In this document: piece after piece, positions 1-7,772 of the stretch | Numbering within the stretch: the first letter of the stretch is position 1 | Layout of the letters: the number at the start of each line of letters is the position of its first letter | Assembly (NCBI GenBank): GCA_029259675.1 | Contig: JAJDES010000546.1 | Coordinates: 1-20,007, forward strand | Direction of reading: 5' to 3' | Length of the DNA stretch: 20,007 nucleotides | Source: Planctomycetota bacterium | GTDB lineage: Bacteria > Planctomycetota > UBA1135 > GCA-002686595 | Translations under genes and position numbers: made by a program | Notes under the pieces: model-generated | What the model was told of the DNA's origin: nothing | Seen by the model: only the letters and a program-made list of their open reading frames with translations | Databases searched by the model: none

Positions 1-52
1 GCACCCCTACCTCTTTCTGATTAACGCAACAAAATAGCTGCCAGAAAAGACA

Positions 53-517
53 TTAAGGACGCGTCCGGTGAGCCCGTGTCGGCTGACGCTTGACAGGGGT
101 GCGCCGTGCGATCTCGGAGCTCGGAGTCGTCGCGACTTTCATCAGCACATCCTCAAGATATCCTTTGGGATCTGCGCCGCATAGTTTGCACGACAGGACG
201 AGCGAGTAGAGGCGGCAAGAGACCTCACCGCCGCGTTGGCTGCCGAAGATCAGCCAGTTGTTTCCGCTGGCCGCTAGGTCACGTAAATCGCGTTCTGAAT
301 CGTCGTTGTGGATCGGCAGACGCGGGTCATCTAGGAAGGCTTCAAGCGCGCGTCGCTGCGACATCAAATAGCCGAGCGCTTTGCCGAGTTTGCTTTTGGG
401 CAGGGTTGTTCGCAATTGTTCGACCCGGTGAGCTTCGACGTAGATCGTCTCGACGATTGAGCGCGAGTGGCTCGGGACGACGTGGCGGTGACTCCGAATT
501 CTCCGCGACAGTTGGGC
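53..517 (-). pseudogene. IS66-family transposase, 3' remnant
   Basis: This is the C-terminal part of a DDE transposase of the IS66 family. The visible landmarks, in order, are a segment HSRSIVETIY (plus positions about 469-440), PKSKLGKALGY, then LDDPRLPIHNDDSERDLRD, which corresponds to the catalytic-region motif around LPIDNNxxER, then NWLIFGSQRGGE and AKLNG/PxxYLxDVL-like CGADPKGYLEDVL. The frame is open from the TAA at 518-520 down to the stop at 53-55. A full IS66 transposase is roughly 450-550 residues; only about 150 codons remain, and the N-terminal two thirds are missing. No accessory genes (tnpA/tnpB of IS66) and no clear terminal inverted repeat are seen, so this is a decayed or chimeric remnant rather than a working element. 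The first possible start (TTG at 415) is internal to the homology and probably not a real start. Confidence 0.85.
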
Positions 518-2242
518 TTAACGCGCTCTCTCCAATTTTACTGGAAGCACATTTACGCCAGCCATAGAGGCCCTTACGCGTTTGGGGTCATAAAGCTCAT
601 AGACGAGATTGCGCAAGTCCAATTTTGTGCGTCCGTTATTTGCGCTAAAAACGAGACCGTCTACATCTTGTAGATAGCCATCAAAGTATCCGACGGAGTT
701 GTATCGAATTCCACTCGGCCGATCGATGCCGTTAATGGACCAGCGAATCTCACCCGAGTCCGCATCAACCAAAGTGATCCCCTTGTAGTGCCATAGCGCA
801 AGCAATCCGGAACTAGAGATATTCGACAAGCGACCATGTAGTCCGGCAAGCTCGACTTCTCCGAGCTTCCTTACACCAGCGGCCTCCTTGTCGACTTGAG
901 CCACGAATCCTCCACCGCGATAGGTAGACAGAAATTTGTTGCCGTACCAACGCACATCCAATGGAACGCCACTTATCCGACCTCCGTGCCCATCGCAATG
1001 CCGTATTGGTCCCGGCACACCGACCTCAATTAGGGCTTCATACGTCTGAGAAATGGTAGAGGCATAAAGGTGCGCTGCATCTGGAGAGAACGACAGAACA
1101 GCAACATTGTCAGCGCCTTCGTAGGCAATTCTGGAATGGTGAATCATTTCTTCACTGGCAAGATCCCAAACATGCACTTCGCTGCCTACATCACTTTCCC
1201 ATTTGCCGGCACCATGAGCCGAGACTTCGCCTGACCCATGTGCGGTCGCTAAGTATCGCCCATCGGGACTGAACGCCAAGGCAGTGGCGTGATCACGGAA
1301 GCCCAGATCAGATTCTTCGCGCTCTCCACTAACCTGACTGTAAATCCGCACCTCTCCATCGTGGATGCCCGCGATCAGTCCCGCTTTCCTCTCCCATGCG
1401 AGAGTGCTTTTGTAGCCATATTGAAAATTGTCGAGGACTTGCCAAGCCATCCGACCACTTTCCAAGTCCAGAAGGGAGCCTCCACGGCCAGGCCCCGTAA
1501 GCAACACCGAAGAATCAATCCCTTCGGCAAGGATTTGAACCTCGTGGTTTCTCAGCTTTAGGTCGTAATCACCCGCCCCAATTGGCAGCCCACGAAACGA
1601 TCGGACGCTTCCTTCCTCGAGAGACACTTCATGCAGAGTTCCATCCCACATGAGGGCTAAGACGCTAGCGTCGCTCTGGAACACGCAGGACCAGACAGCC
1701 CCTCCGGACAACTCAAACTCAGCGAGCAACTCCGTTGTCTCCACATCAAGCACGTGAAGGTTTCCGTCGCTCGTTCCCGCTGCTACGAAGTCACCGCGGT
1801 CATTGATTGCCACATCGGAATAGAAACTGTCTATTCGATCGGGATCTCCAATACGGACTAAGGAGTACGCCTTGGCGTGGATTGTCGCACCGCGCCGCAT
1901 CTCAATCAGCAATCGCCGAAACTCGTTCGTTGATGACAGCGACCGTAGATCAACGTCCCATTCGGCCACCGACGCATCTACATACCCCCATTCCACGGCT
2001 CTCTCTAACCATTTAAAAGCCGACACTTGTTGGCCGAGTCGGGCATTCGCACATGCAAGTCCATAGGCAACGTTCGAATTTGCCGGACTCAGCTCCAAGC
2101 AATCCATGAGCAGCTCACGCGCCTTGCCGGGCTGATCTTTCAGCAACGCTTGATCTACCTGCCAGTAAGCCTGCAAGTACGAAGCCTCTTGAGGTTCCAA
2201 CAGGTGTGGGATTGCAGATGCAAGAAATGCACAAATCAGCAT
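518..2242 (-). CDS. Secreted TPR / WD40 beta-propeller protein
   Basis: The 574-residue product begins with a short hydrophobic stretch (residues 1-16) that could be a signal peptide, though the basic n-region is missing. Residues about 20-115 form TPR-like helices ending in a 'TPR end-of-group' pattern (AFKWLERAVEWGYVDASVAE, then DVDLRSL and EFRRLL). Residues about 125-540 contain WD40/YVTN-type blades, for example ALAFSPDGRYLATA (320-333), VHVWDLAS (356-363) and LSFSPDAAHLYAS (383-395). Such proteins usually act as binding scaffolds; no catalytic motif is visible. The ATG at 2242 is the only ordinary start after the upstream in-frame stop. The tail (LVYELYDPKRVRASMAGV) resembles a segment that in related proteins precedes further sequence, and here the protein ends 14 residues later, beside the IS66 remnant. 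Base composition is less GC-rich than in the genes to the right, suggesting separate ancestry. A partner cannot be named. Confidence 0.8.
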   Translation of the reverse strand: MLICAFLASAIPHLLEPQEASYLQAYWQVDQALLKDQPGKARELLMDCLELSPANSNVAYGLACANARLGQQVSAFKWLERAVEWGYVDASVAEWDVDLRSLSSTNEFRRLLIEMRRGATIHAKAYSLVRIGDPDRIDSFYSDVAINDRGDFVAAGTSDGNLHVLDVETTELLAEFELSGGAVWSCVFQSDASVLALMWDGTLHEVSLEEGSVRSFRGLPIGAGDYDLKLRNHEVQILAEGIDSSVLLTGPGRGGSLLDLESGRMAWQVLDNFQYGYKSTLAWERKAGLIAGIHDGEVRIYSQVSGEREESDLGFRDHATALAFSPDGRYLATAHGSGEVSAHGAGKWESDVGSEVHVWDLASEEMIHHSRIAYEGADNVAVLSFSPDAAHLYASTISQTYEALIEVGVPGPIRHCDGHGGRISGVPLDVRWYGNKFLSTYRGGGFVAQVDKEAAGVRKLGEVELAGLHGRLSNISSSGLLALWHYKGITLVDADSGEIRWSINGIDRPSGIRYNSVGYFDGYLQDVDGLVFSANNGRTKLDLRNLVYELYDPKRVRASMAGVNVLPVKLERAR

Positions 2243-2738
2243 TGGGAGAAACCTCGCTGGATACCGTTTTGAGGGGTTTCGGAGTCAGAAGAACTTCTTC
2301 CCGATCGCCCCCTGCGAACGCTTCGTTTCGCCGCAATGCATCGAGCGCAAGTGTCTGTGAGCCGCGTACAGGCTCTGCATCTCAAATGATGCTCGGCTTG
2401 AACGCCTTGGAATAAGCCCCTGTGAAGCAGTGAACTCCGCAAATTGGGCAGAGTTGCGGGGAATCTGAGAGAAGCGGCCCTGTCGCCATAATCCGGGGGA
2501 CGCGAGTCGGGTATTGGGGGCTTCAATTCCCAATCGCGGGCTAGGAGTGTGCACTATCTAAAGCACCCTTGGTAAACGCCTTAGGTATTCAATTTACTTG
2601 CAAGCCCGGCATCTAAGAACTCGGGCCCTGGTCCTTGGCTCGCAGTCTTCCCAGATTGGGGCCTGACCCCCATTGCACCATTCCGCCCAGCCTGTAGCTC
2701 CCCCCCCCGACTCGAGCGCGAGCGCTGCGCAACCATTC
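2243..2738. other. Divergent intergenic region before parA-like gene
   Basis: No coding sequence is supported in these 496 bases; the short open frames have no recognisable content. The region separates the minus-strand TPR/WD40 gene from the plus-strand parA cluster, so promoters for both should lie here. A weak plus-strand candidate is TTGGTA at 2569-2574 with ATTTAC at 2592-2597 (17-base spacing). A possible hairpin pairs ATTGGG (2513-2518) with CCCAAT (2529-2534). A run of nine C lies at 2700-2708, about 30 bases before the parA ATG. Confidence 0.5.
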
Positions 2739-3605
2739 ATGCACGTCCTGGCATTTGCCAACCAAAAAGGTGGCTGCGGCAAGACCACCACCGCCGTCAA
2801 CTTGGCCGGTGCTCTCGCCTCCAAGGGTGAGCGCGTCCTGCTTGTGGATCTCGATCCGCAAGCGCACGCGACCATGGCCCTGGGCTGTGCTGCGGAAAGG
2901 CGCGAGTCTGTCGTCGGCGTTTTGGTCGACGGCCAACCCACCGCGCGCGCCATTACGAAGGGCACCGGCAATGTGGATGTTCTGGCTTCGCGAGAGGAGT
3001 TGGCTGAGTTTGAGGAGATCAGCGCGCGCTTGATCGAGCCCGAGCAAGTCCTCGCCTTGGCCCTGCGCGATGTGGAGCGCGACTACGACTTCGTTCTCTT
3101 GGATTGTCCGCCGCGCGTGGACGGAGTTTTGACCACCAACGCCCTGCGCGCCTGCGACGCCGCCATCCTGGTCGTCGAGTCCGGCGCCTTTGCCCTGCAG
3201 GGGGCACTCAAGGCCCGGCGCGCAATTGAACGCCTCGGCGATGTGAAGCCCTGCGAATTCCAAGTTCGCGTGCTGGCGACCCTCTTCGATCGGCGCACGC
3301 GCATCGCCCGCGACCTCTTGATCGGAACCCAAGCGCGCTTCGGACCTTCCATGTTCGATAGCGTGATTCACAACAGCGTGCGCCTGCGCGAGGCCGCGGC
3401 TCACGGAGTCCCGATTCAAGTGCTTTCACCGCGCAGTCGCGCCGCGCGCGATTTTTCTGAACTTGCTGAGGAAGTTCAGACCATGGCAAGCGAGCACGAA
3501 CAGCGCTTGAAACAACTTCAGACAGAGTTGACCCCGCGGCCGCCCATCGCAACGGAAGGCCGCTTGCATTCGCAAGACGCTTCCGCCCAACCTGGCTCCC
3601 CCTGA
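2739..3605 (+). CDS. ParA/MinD-family ATPase
   Basis: This is a deviant-Walker P-loop ATPase of the ParA/Soj type. Counting from the ATG at 2739 (288 residues), the Walker A motif KGGCGKTT is at residues 10-17 with the signature lysine K10 and nucleotide-binding K15. The A' motif DLDPQAHAT is at 37-45 and the Walker B region DFVLLDCPP at 117-125. Family members dimerise on ATP, bind DNA or membrane non-specifically and position DNA, protein clusters or organelles when stimulated by a partner. The reading frame stays open back to a TTG at 2673, but that extension is low-complexity and crosses a C9 run, while the family core begins right at MHVLAFANQKGG, so the ATG was chosen. No ParB with a CTP-binding or HTH domain follows; two unknown genes do, the first after 11 bases. 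The cargo is therefore unknown. The 3' tail (residues 250-288) is charged and then Pro/Ala-rich. Confidence 0.9.
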   Translation: MHVLAFANQKGGCGKTTTAVNLAGALASKGERVLLVDLDPQAHATMALGCAAERRESVVGVLVDGQPTARAITKGTGNVDVLASREELAEFEEISARLIEPEQVLALALRDVERDYDFVLLDCPPRVDGVLTTNALRACDAAILVVESGAFALQGALKARRAIERLGDVKPCEFQVRVLATLFDRRTRIARDLLIGTQARFGPSMFDSVIHNSVRLREAAAHGVPIQVLSPRSRAARDFSELAEEVQTMASEHEQRLKQLQTELTPRPPIATEGRLHSQDASAQPGSP

Positions 3606-3616
3606 GACAAAGACTC

Positions 3617-4813
3617 ATGGACGCTTTGGCCCTTCTGTGCACACTCCACGCCGATGGACCTACAACCCTGAAGCGCTTGCGCGAGCTGGATTGCAGCGCG
3701 CTGAGGGGACTCTATTCCCTGGACCTTGCGAGCCTCGCCTGGGCCCTGGAAAGTGAACAGGGATCGGCGCGCCGTTTCTTGCAAGAGGGTTTGATCCTGT
3801 TGGAGCGGATTGAATCGGAGGAGTTTGAGAGTGGCGAGTCGCCCCAATCCCAAGTGCAACCGGCTCCCGCACCTTCACGCCGCTTCGAGCCCGAGCAGGC
3901 CGGCAGTGATGTTGCGCGCAGCAACAGCTCCATCCTTCCCCTTGGCTTCGTACACGCAGCCGCAGTCAACTCGGAGCCCAAAGAATCGCGCCAAGTCCAC
4001 CGCGCCGGCCCCGGAACGACTCGCAGCAGCGGCAGGCCCGCCGGCTATGCAGCGGGAGCCCAAGCGCCCAAGTCCCGCCCCGCCGACTTGCCGCGCGACT
4101 TGGCAGCACCCGTTTCCGACTCGCTCGAAACTCCCCAACCTGCCTTGCCTCAGGTTCCGGCTCCTTCACCCCCATCGGACTCGGTTCCGGCGACGCGCCC
4201 CACGCTGCATCAACCGCAGTCCGTTTTGGCCCACGCGCGCCAAGATGCGGCACCGAAGGAGCTTGAGTCCCGGGCGCGATTGGATCCGAACCTACGCGAG
4301 GGGTTGATCGAAGGACTCGATCATGAAGCGTGCCGCGCCCTCGCTTCGGCCGGCGTCGTGACCCTGGTCGAGCTGGCCGATTGCGCCAACCTTCAATTGG
4401 CCAGGCGACTCGGCCTGCCCTTTGCCAAGCTGCTCGAGCTTGAACTGCTGGCCCAGCGCTTGCTCAAAGCGCCCCGCGCCGTGGAACAAGCGACGCAAGC
4501 ACAACAACCAAAGCTTGCATCACCACAGCCCGCGCGCGACCGCAACACGCCATTGGATAGCGCGCGACCGGCGGCTCCCCAAGAGCAAGCGAAGCAGGCT
4601 CCCCCGCCGAAGATCGCGCCCACCGGGCCCCAGGATGCTCGCGCCGAAGCGCCACAATCCGGCAGCGTGATTGTTCCACTCAGTCCGCGCCCCGAGCACC
4701 TGCCCGCGCGCCGCTCAACCGATCGCCGCGAGCCGCTTCCAAGAACCAAACCGGATGAGTCCAAACTCTCGCAAGACGTGAGTGAATCTGGCAGCGCCGG
4801 CCCCTTCGCCTGA
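3617..4813 (+). CDS. Two-HhH-like-domain protein with disordered linker (ParA neighbour)
   Basis: No named family is recognised for this 398-residue protein. Two short helical segments look like helix-hairpin-helix (DUF4332-like) units. One is at residues about 10-65 (TTLKRLRELDCSALRGL, then SLDLASLAWAL and ARRFLQEG). The other is at about 222-285 (GLDHEACRALASAGVVTL, VELADCANLQLARRLGLPF). Between them lie about 150 residues, and after them about 110 residues, rich in Pro, Ala, Ser, Gln and Arg, which should be disordered. There is no signal peptide or membrane segment, so it is cytoplasmic. HhH units usually bind DNA or proteins non-specifically. The start at 3617 lies 11 bases after the parA stop, so co-transcription is very likely, and by position it is the best candidate for the ParA-stimulating or cargo-adaptor protein. 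That role is inference. Confidence 0.7.
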   Translation: MDALALLCTLHADGPTTLKRLRELDCSALRGLYSLDLASLAWALESEQGSARRFLQEGLILLERIESEEFESGESPQSQVQPAPAPSRRFEPEQAGSDVARSNSSILPLGFVHAAAVNSEPKESRQVHRAGPGTTRSSGRPAGYAAGAQAPKSRPADLPRDLAAPVSDSLETPQPALPQVPAPSPPSDSVPATRPTLHQPQSVLAHARQDAAPKELESRARLDPNLREGLIEGLDHEACRALASAGVVTLVELADCANLQLARRLGLPFAKLLELELLAQRLLKAPRAVEQATQAQQPKLASPQPARDRNTPLDSARPAAPQEQAKQAPPPKIAPTGPQDARAEAPQSGSVIVPLSPRPEHLPARRSTDRREPLPRTKPDESKLSQDVSESGSAGPFA

Positions 4814-4826
4814 CAATCCGAATTCA

Positions 4827-4843
4827 ACCCGCTGCCTGCGGGT
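4827..4843 (+). promoter_or_regulatory. Small intercistronic hairpin
   Basis: ACCCGC (4827-4832) and GCGGGT (4838-4843) form a perfect 6-bp stem with a 5-base loop in the 45-base gap between the second and third genes of the parA cluster. There is no T tract, so it is not a standard intrinsic terminator. It could set mRNA stability or relative expression, or be chance. Confidence 0.3.
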
Positions 4844-4858
4844 GACCCTTCCAAGTTC

Positions 4859-5827
4859 ATGCCCCAATCCCAAAGCAACTGTCTGTTCCTCGTCTCCGGT
4901 TTCTCCCGCGAGCGAGGCTTTTTCCTCGGGTATAGCAGCCCCGATCCAGACCAATCGGATCTGGCCCAACTGACGGAGTTGGAGGGCAAGTGGATTGAGA
5001 CCGGCTTTGCGGGAGCACCGCGCATTCAGCCCCTTTTGACCCGCGTGCGCTTGGCGGGTAGCGACCCCTCTCTACTGGTGCAGGCGATGGATCACCCTTC
5101 GGCCTTGGCCGAAGCCGAACGCCTCCTGGGTACGAGCGTGCAAACTTTGAACCCGGTGCTCTTCCCGATTCTGTACCGCTTCGTGCAGGTGACCAAGGCT
5201 CCGGCCACCGCGCCCGCGGATGTGGGTCAGGGCCGGCAATCGAATTCACTCAGCGAGTTCCAAGCGACGTTCCAACGCACTGCGGAGCAATTCAGGCACG
5301 CTCTGATCCAAGAGCTGCAAGTGCAGAGCACGCGCGAACTCGACAAGTTGACCGAGCTGGAGGGCGACTTGGTGATCGAACTCGGCAAGGTCAGCAATGA
5401 AATTGCGGCTGGATTCAATCAGCTTTGTCAGCGTGAAGACGCCCTGGCTGCTCACATGGCGCTCGCCGTGGATCCCGAACAAGAATTCGAGTCCGGTGAC
5501 GGCGATCGCAGCCGGCCGGGCTCCAGTTGGCTGGCGCTGCTCGGCCGTTTGGAGTACGCCAAGAATTGGGCCCGGCGCGAAGGGCGCACGCCGCTCGTGC
5601 GCGAGCTCAACGCCAACCTGCGCCAGGCGTCCACGCGCTTGGGCGAAGTGGTGCTCGAACATTGCAGCGCCCTCGACACGCTCATATCCGAAAGCTTCAC
5701 CCAACACGACCTGGGGAGCGAGTTGCGCACGGATGTTGCCGAAAGCCCCGATCTCTTGATTCCGGCCGAAGCCGAATCCGGCGGCTCGCGCGAAGCTCTC
5801 AGCGACAGCGCAACACCCTGGAGTTAG
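4859..5827 (+). CDS. Uncharacterised helical protein, third gene of parA cluster
   Basis: The 322-residue product is not recognised. Residues 1-115 look like a folded alpha/beta domain (CLFLVSGFSRERGFFLGY at 8-25, then several helices). Residues about 130-200 are strongly helical and charged (FQATFQRTAEQFRHALIQEL, then TRELDKLTELEGDLVIELGK), compatible with a coiled coil. After a Gly/Asp/Ser-rich break at 208-223 a second helical block follows (WLALLGRLEYAKNWARRE to LEHCSALDTLISESF, 224-280). The last 40 residues are acidic and look disordered. No signal peptide, membrane segment or catalytic motif is seen. It starts 45 bases after the HhH-like gene on the same strand and probably shares its transcript. 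It could be a structural or cargo component positioned by the ParA-type ATPase; this is inference from position only. Confidence 0.7.
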   Translation: MPQSQSNCLFLVSGFSRERGFFLGYSSPDPDQSDLAQLTELEGKWIETGFAGAPRIQPLLTRVRLAGSDPSLLVQAMDHPSALAEAERLLGTSVQTLNPVLFPILYRFVQVTKAPATAPADVGQGRQSNSLSEFQATFQRTAEQFRHALIQELQVQSTRELDKLTELEGDLVIELGKVSNEIAAGFNQLCQREDALAAHMALAVDPEQEFESGDGDRSRPGSSWLALLGRLEYAKNWARREGRTPLVRELNANLRQASTRLGEVVLEHCSALDTLISESFTQHDLGSELRTDVAESPDLLIPAEAESGGSREALSDSATPWS

Positions 5828-5852
5828 GGCGCTCGCGGGTCAGGGCACGGGG

Positions 5853-5875
5853 CGCCGCGAATCCGCTTCGCGGCG
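5853..5875. terminator. Hairpin between convergent genes
   Basis: CGCCGCGAA (5853-5861) and TTCGCGGCG (5867-5875) make a perfect 9-bp stem with a 5-base loop. It sits between the end of the parA cluster (5827) and the end of the oppositely oriented fadD-like gene (5899). There is no T tract on either strand, so a termination role is plausible from placement but not proven. Confidence 0.45.
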
Positions 5876-5898
5876 GCGTCCGCGTGCAAAAGCCTGGC

Positions 5899-7599
5899 TT
5901 ACTTGGATTCGGTTGAACGTCGCGCGAGTTCCATATCCCGCAACTCACGTCGCAGCACCTTGAGCACCGAGCTCTTGGGCAACTCGTCCAAGTACTCAAA
6001 CTCACGCGGCACCTTGTAGGCCGCGAGGCGTTCGCGGCACCAGGCCTGCAGCTCTTCGATCGCGGGCGGCTTTGCACTTGAATTCGGCATCGCCACGACG
6101 AAGGACTTGACGGTTTCGCCGCGGCGCGGATCGGGAATGCCGATCGTGGCCGCTTCCAAGAGGCCCGGATGTGAGGCCAACACATCGTCGATCTCGTCGG
6201 GGTAAATGTTGTAGCCGCCCGCGATGATCATGTCCTTTACGCGGCCGACGATGCGGAAATAGCCGTCCTCATCCACGCTGGCCAAGTCGCCCGTGCGCAG
6301 CCAACCATCGAGCAGGCTATCGGAGCTGGCCTCGGCCTGATTCCAATAGCCGAGCATGACCTGCGGCCCGCGAATCAATAGCTCGCCCTGCTCGCCCGGT
6401 GCCACCTCCCGCGTGGGGTCGTCGCGCTCGACTAGGCGCGCATCGGTGTCGGGCAAGGGCATTCCGATCGAGCCCAGCTTGCGCTCGCCCTCGAGTGGAT
6501 TGACGTGGGTCACGGGCGAAGTTTCGGTTAGTCCGAAGCCCTCCAAAATGCGCGCACCCGTCAATTCTTCAAAGCGTGTCAGTGTGTCCTGGGGCAAGGG
6601 CGCCGAACCTGAGAAGCACGCCTTGATGCTGCTCAAATCGCGCTCTGCAATGCCTTTGAAATTGTTGATGCCATTAAACATCGCCGGAACGGCGGGCAGA
6701 ATCGTGACGGCGTGACGCTCGATCGCATCCACCATGTCGCCCACGTTGCGCGGATCGGGCATCAGCACCAAGGTGGCTCCGGCCATCAGGGGCCAATTCA
6801 TGGCTACGGTCAAGCCGAAGACGTGAAAGAGCGGCAAGCTCGTCAACATTTGCTCAGCTCCCTCCTCAAAGCACGTAAACCAGGTGGCGACCTGTTGCAC
6901 GTTTGCACTCAGGTTGCGATGGCTCAGCATCGCGCCTTTGGAAACGCCCGTGGTGCCGCCCGTGTACTGCAAGATGGCCACATGATCCAAGTCGAGCTTG
7001 GCTGCGCCTGGCGCTTTGTGCCGCCCCTTGAGCAGTTTCGCGAAGCTGTGGACCCCCGCTTCACTCGGAACCTTGGCTGCCAGCCCCTTGCGGCGCAGCA
7101 GGAAGGGAGCGATCCAGCGCGCCGGAATGGGCAGGGCATCGGCGATGGTGGCCACAATGAAGTGCTTCACGTCGAGCTTGTGGCGCTCCGCCCGAACCTT
7201 GTTCATCCACAGGAAGTCGGTCAGCACGACCACATCCACGCCGGCATCGTGCCATTGATGCTCGAACTCGCGCGGCGTGTAGAGCGGATTGGTCATCACC
7301 GCCTGGGCTCCCAAACGGAGCACCGCGTAGAACGCGATCACCGTTTGAGGCATATTCGGCATTTGAATCGCGACGCGCGAATCGCGCCCGACGCCCAAGT
7401 TCGCAAGCGCCGCCGCAAAGCGCTCGACATCGTCTTGCAACTCGCGATAGCTAATTTGCGAGCCCTTGAAAACGATCGCCGTGCGTTCGGGAAAGCGTGC
7501 ACTGCTGCGCTGCAAAAACTCGACAATCGACAGTTCTTCGTAGTCGATGCCGGGCGGCACAGCCTGATCGTAATTGCGATGCCAAATGCGCTCTTGCAT
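5899..7599 (-). CDS. fadD: Long-chain-fatty-acid--CoA ligase (FadD type)
   Basis: This ANL-superfamily adenylate-forming enzyme activates a fatty acid with ATP to an acyl-AMP and then to acyl-CoA. The 566 residues match the usual FadD length. Visible motifs are the P-loop YTGGTTGVSKG at 212-222, GFGLTETSP at 354-362, GWLRTGD at 432-438 and the hinge GRVKDMIIAGGYNIYPDE at 452-469. The C-terminal catalytic lysine motif PKSSVLK is at 541-547. In that last motif the usual glycine before the lysine (PKTxxGK) is leucine here, but the lysine is kept. The N-terminus is typical of FadD (YRELQDDVERFAAAL, then IQMPNMPQ). The ATG at 7599 follows a short gap; no strong ribosome site is seen. A short-chain dehydrogenase gene lies 173 bases upstream on the same strand, suggesting a lipid-related context. 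The chain-length preference cannot be read from sequence. Confidence 0.93.
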   Translation of the reverse strand: MQERIWHRNYDQAVPPGIDYEELSIVEFLQRSSARFPERTAIVFKGSQISYRELQDDVERFAAALANLGVGRDSRVAIQMPNMPQTVIAFYAVLRLGAQAVMTNPLYTPREFEHQWHDAGVDVVVLTDFLWMNKVRAERHKLDVKHFIVATIADALPIPARWIAPFLLRRKGLAAKVPSEAGVHSFAKLLKGRHKAPGAAKLDLDHVAILQYTGGTTGVSKGAMLSHRNLSANVQQVATWFTCFEEGAEQMLTSLPLFHVFGLTVAMNWPLMAGATLVLMPDPRNVGDMVDAIERHAVTILPAVPAMFNGINNFKGIAERDLSSIKACFSGSAPLPQDTLTRFEELTGARILEGFGLTETSPVTHVNPLEGERKLGSIGMPLPDTDARLVERDDPTREVAPGEQGELLIRGPQVMLGYWNQAEASSDSLLDGWLRTGDLASVDEDGYFRIVGRVKDMIIAGGYNIYPDEIDDVLASHPGLLEAATIGIPDPRRGETVKSFVVAMPNSSAKPPAIEELQAWCRERLAAYKVPREFEYLDELPKSSVLKVLRRELRDMELARRSTESK

Positions 7600-7772
7600 G
7601 CTTGCCCTGTACTTTTGTGTTCAGTCGAAACCGTTGAGCCTGGCCGAAATCGAGATTGCGCAGCTTACGGTCCAGTGTGGAGGCTGCGTCCCTGCAACTA
7701 TCCTCTGGTCTCGCGCGAGCCCGCACAAGCGCTCACTCTGGATCTGAGCGCGGTGCTCATTTGCATGGATTT

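Noticed and set aside
53..415. Treating the IS66 sequence as an intact small gene starting at TTG 415
   Set aside because: The homology clearly extends upstream of 415 and the protein is far shorter than the family; it is a remnant.
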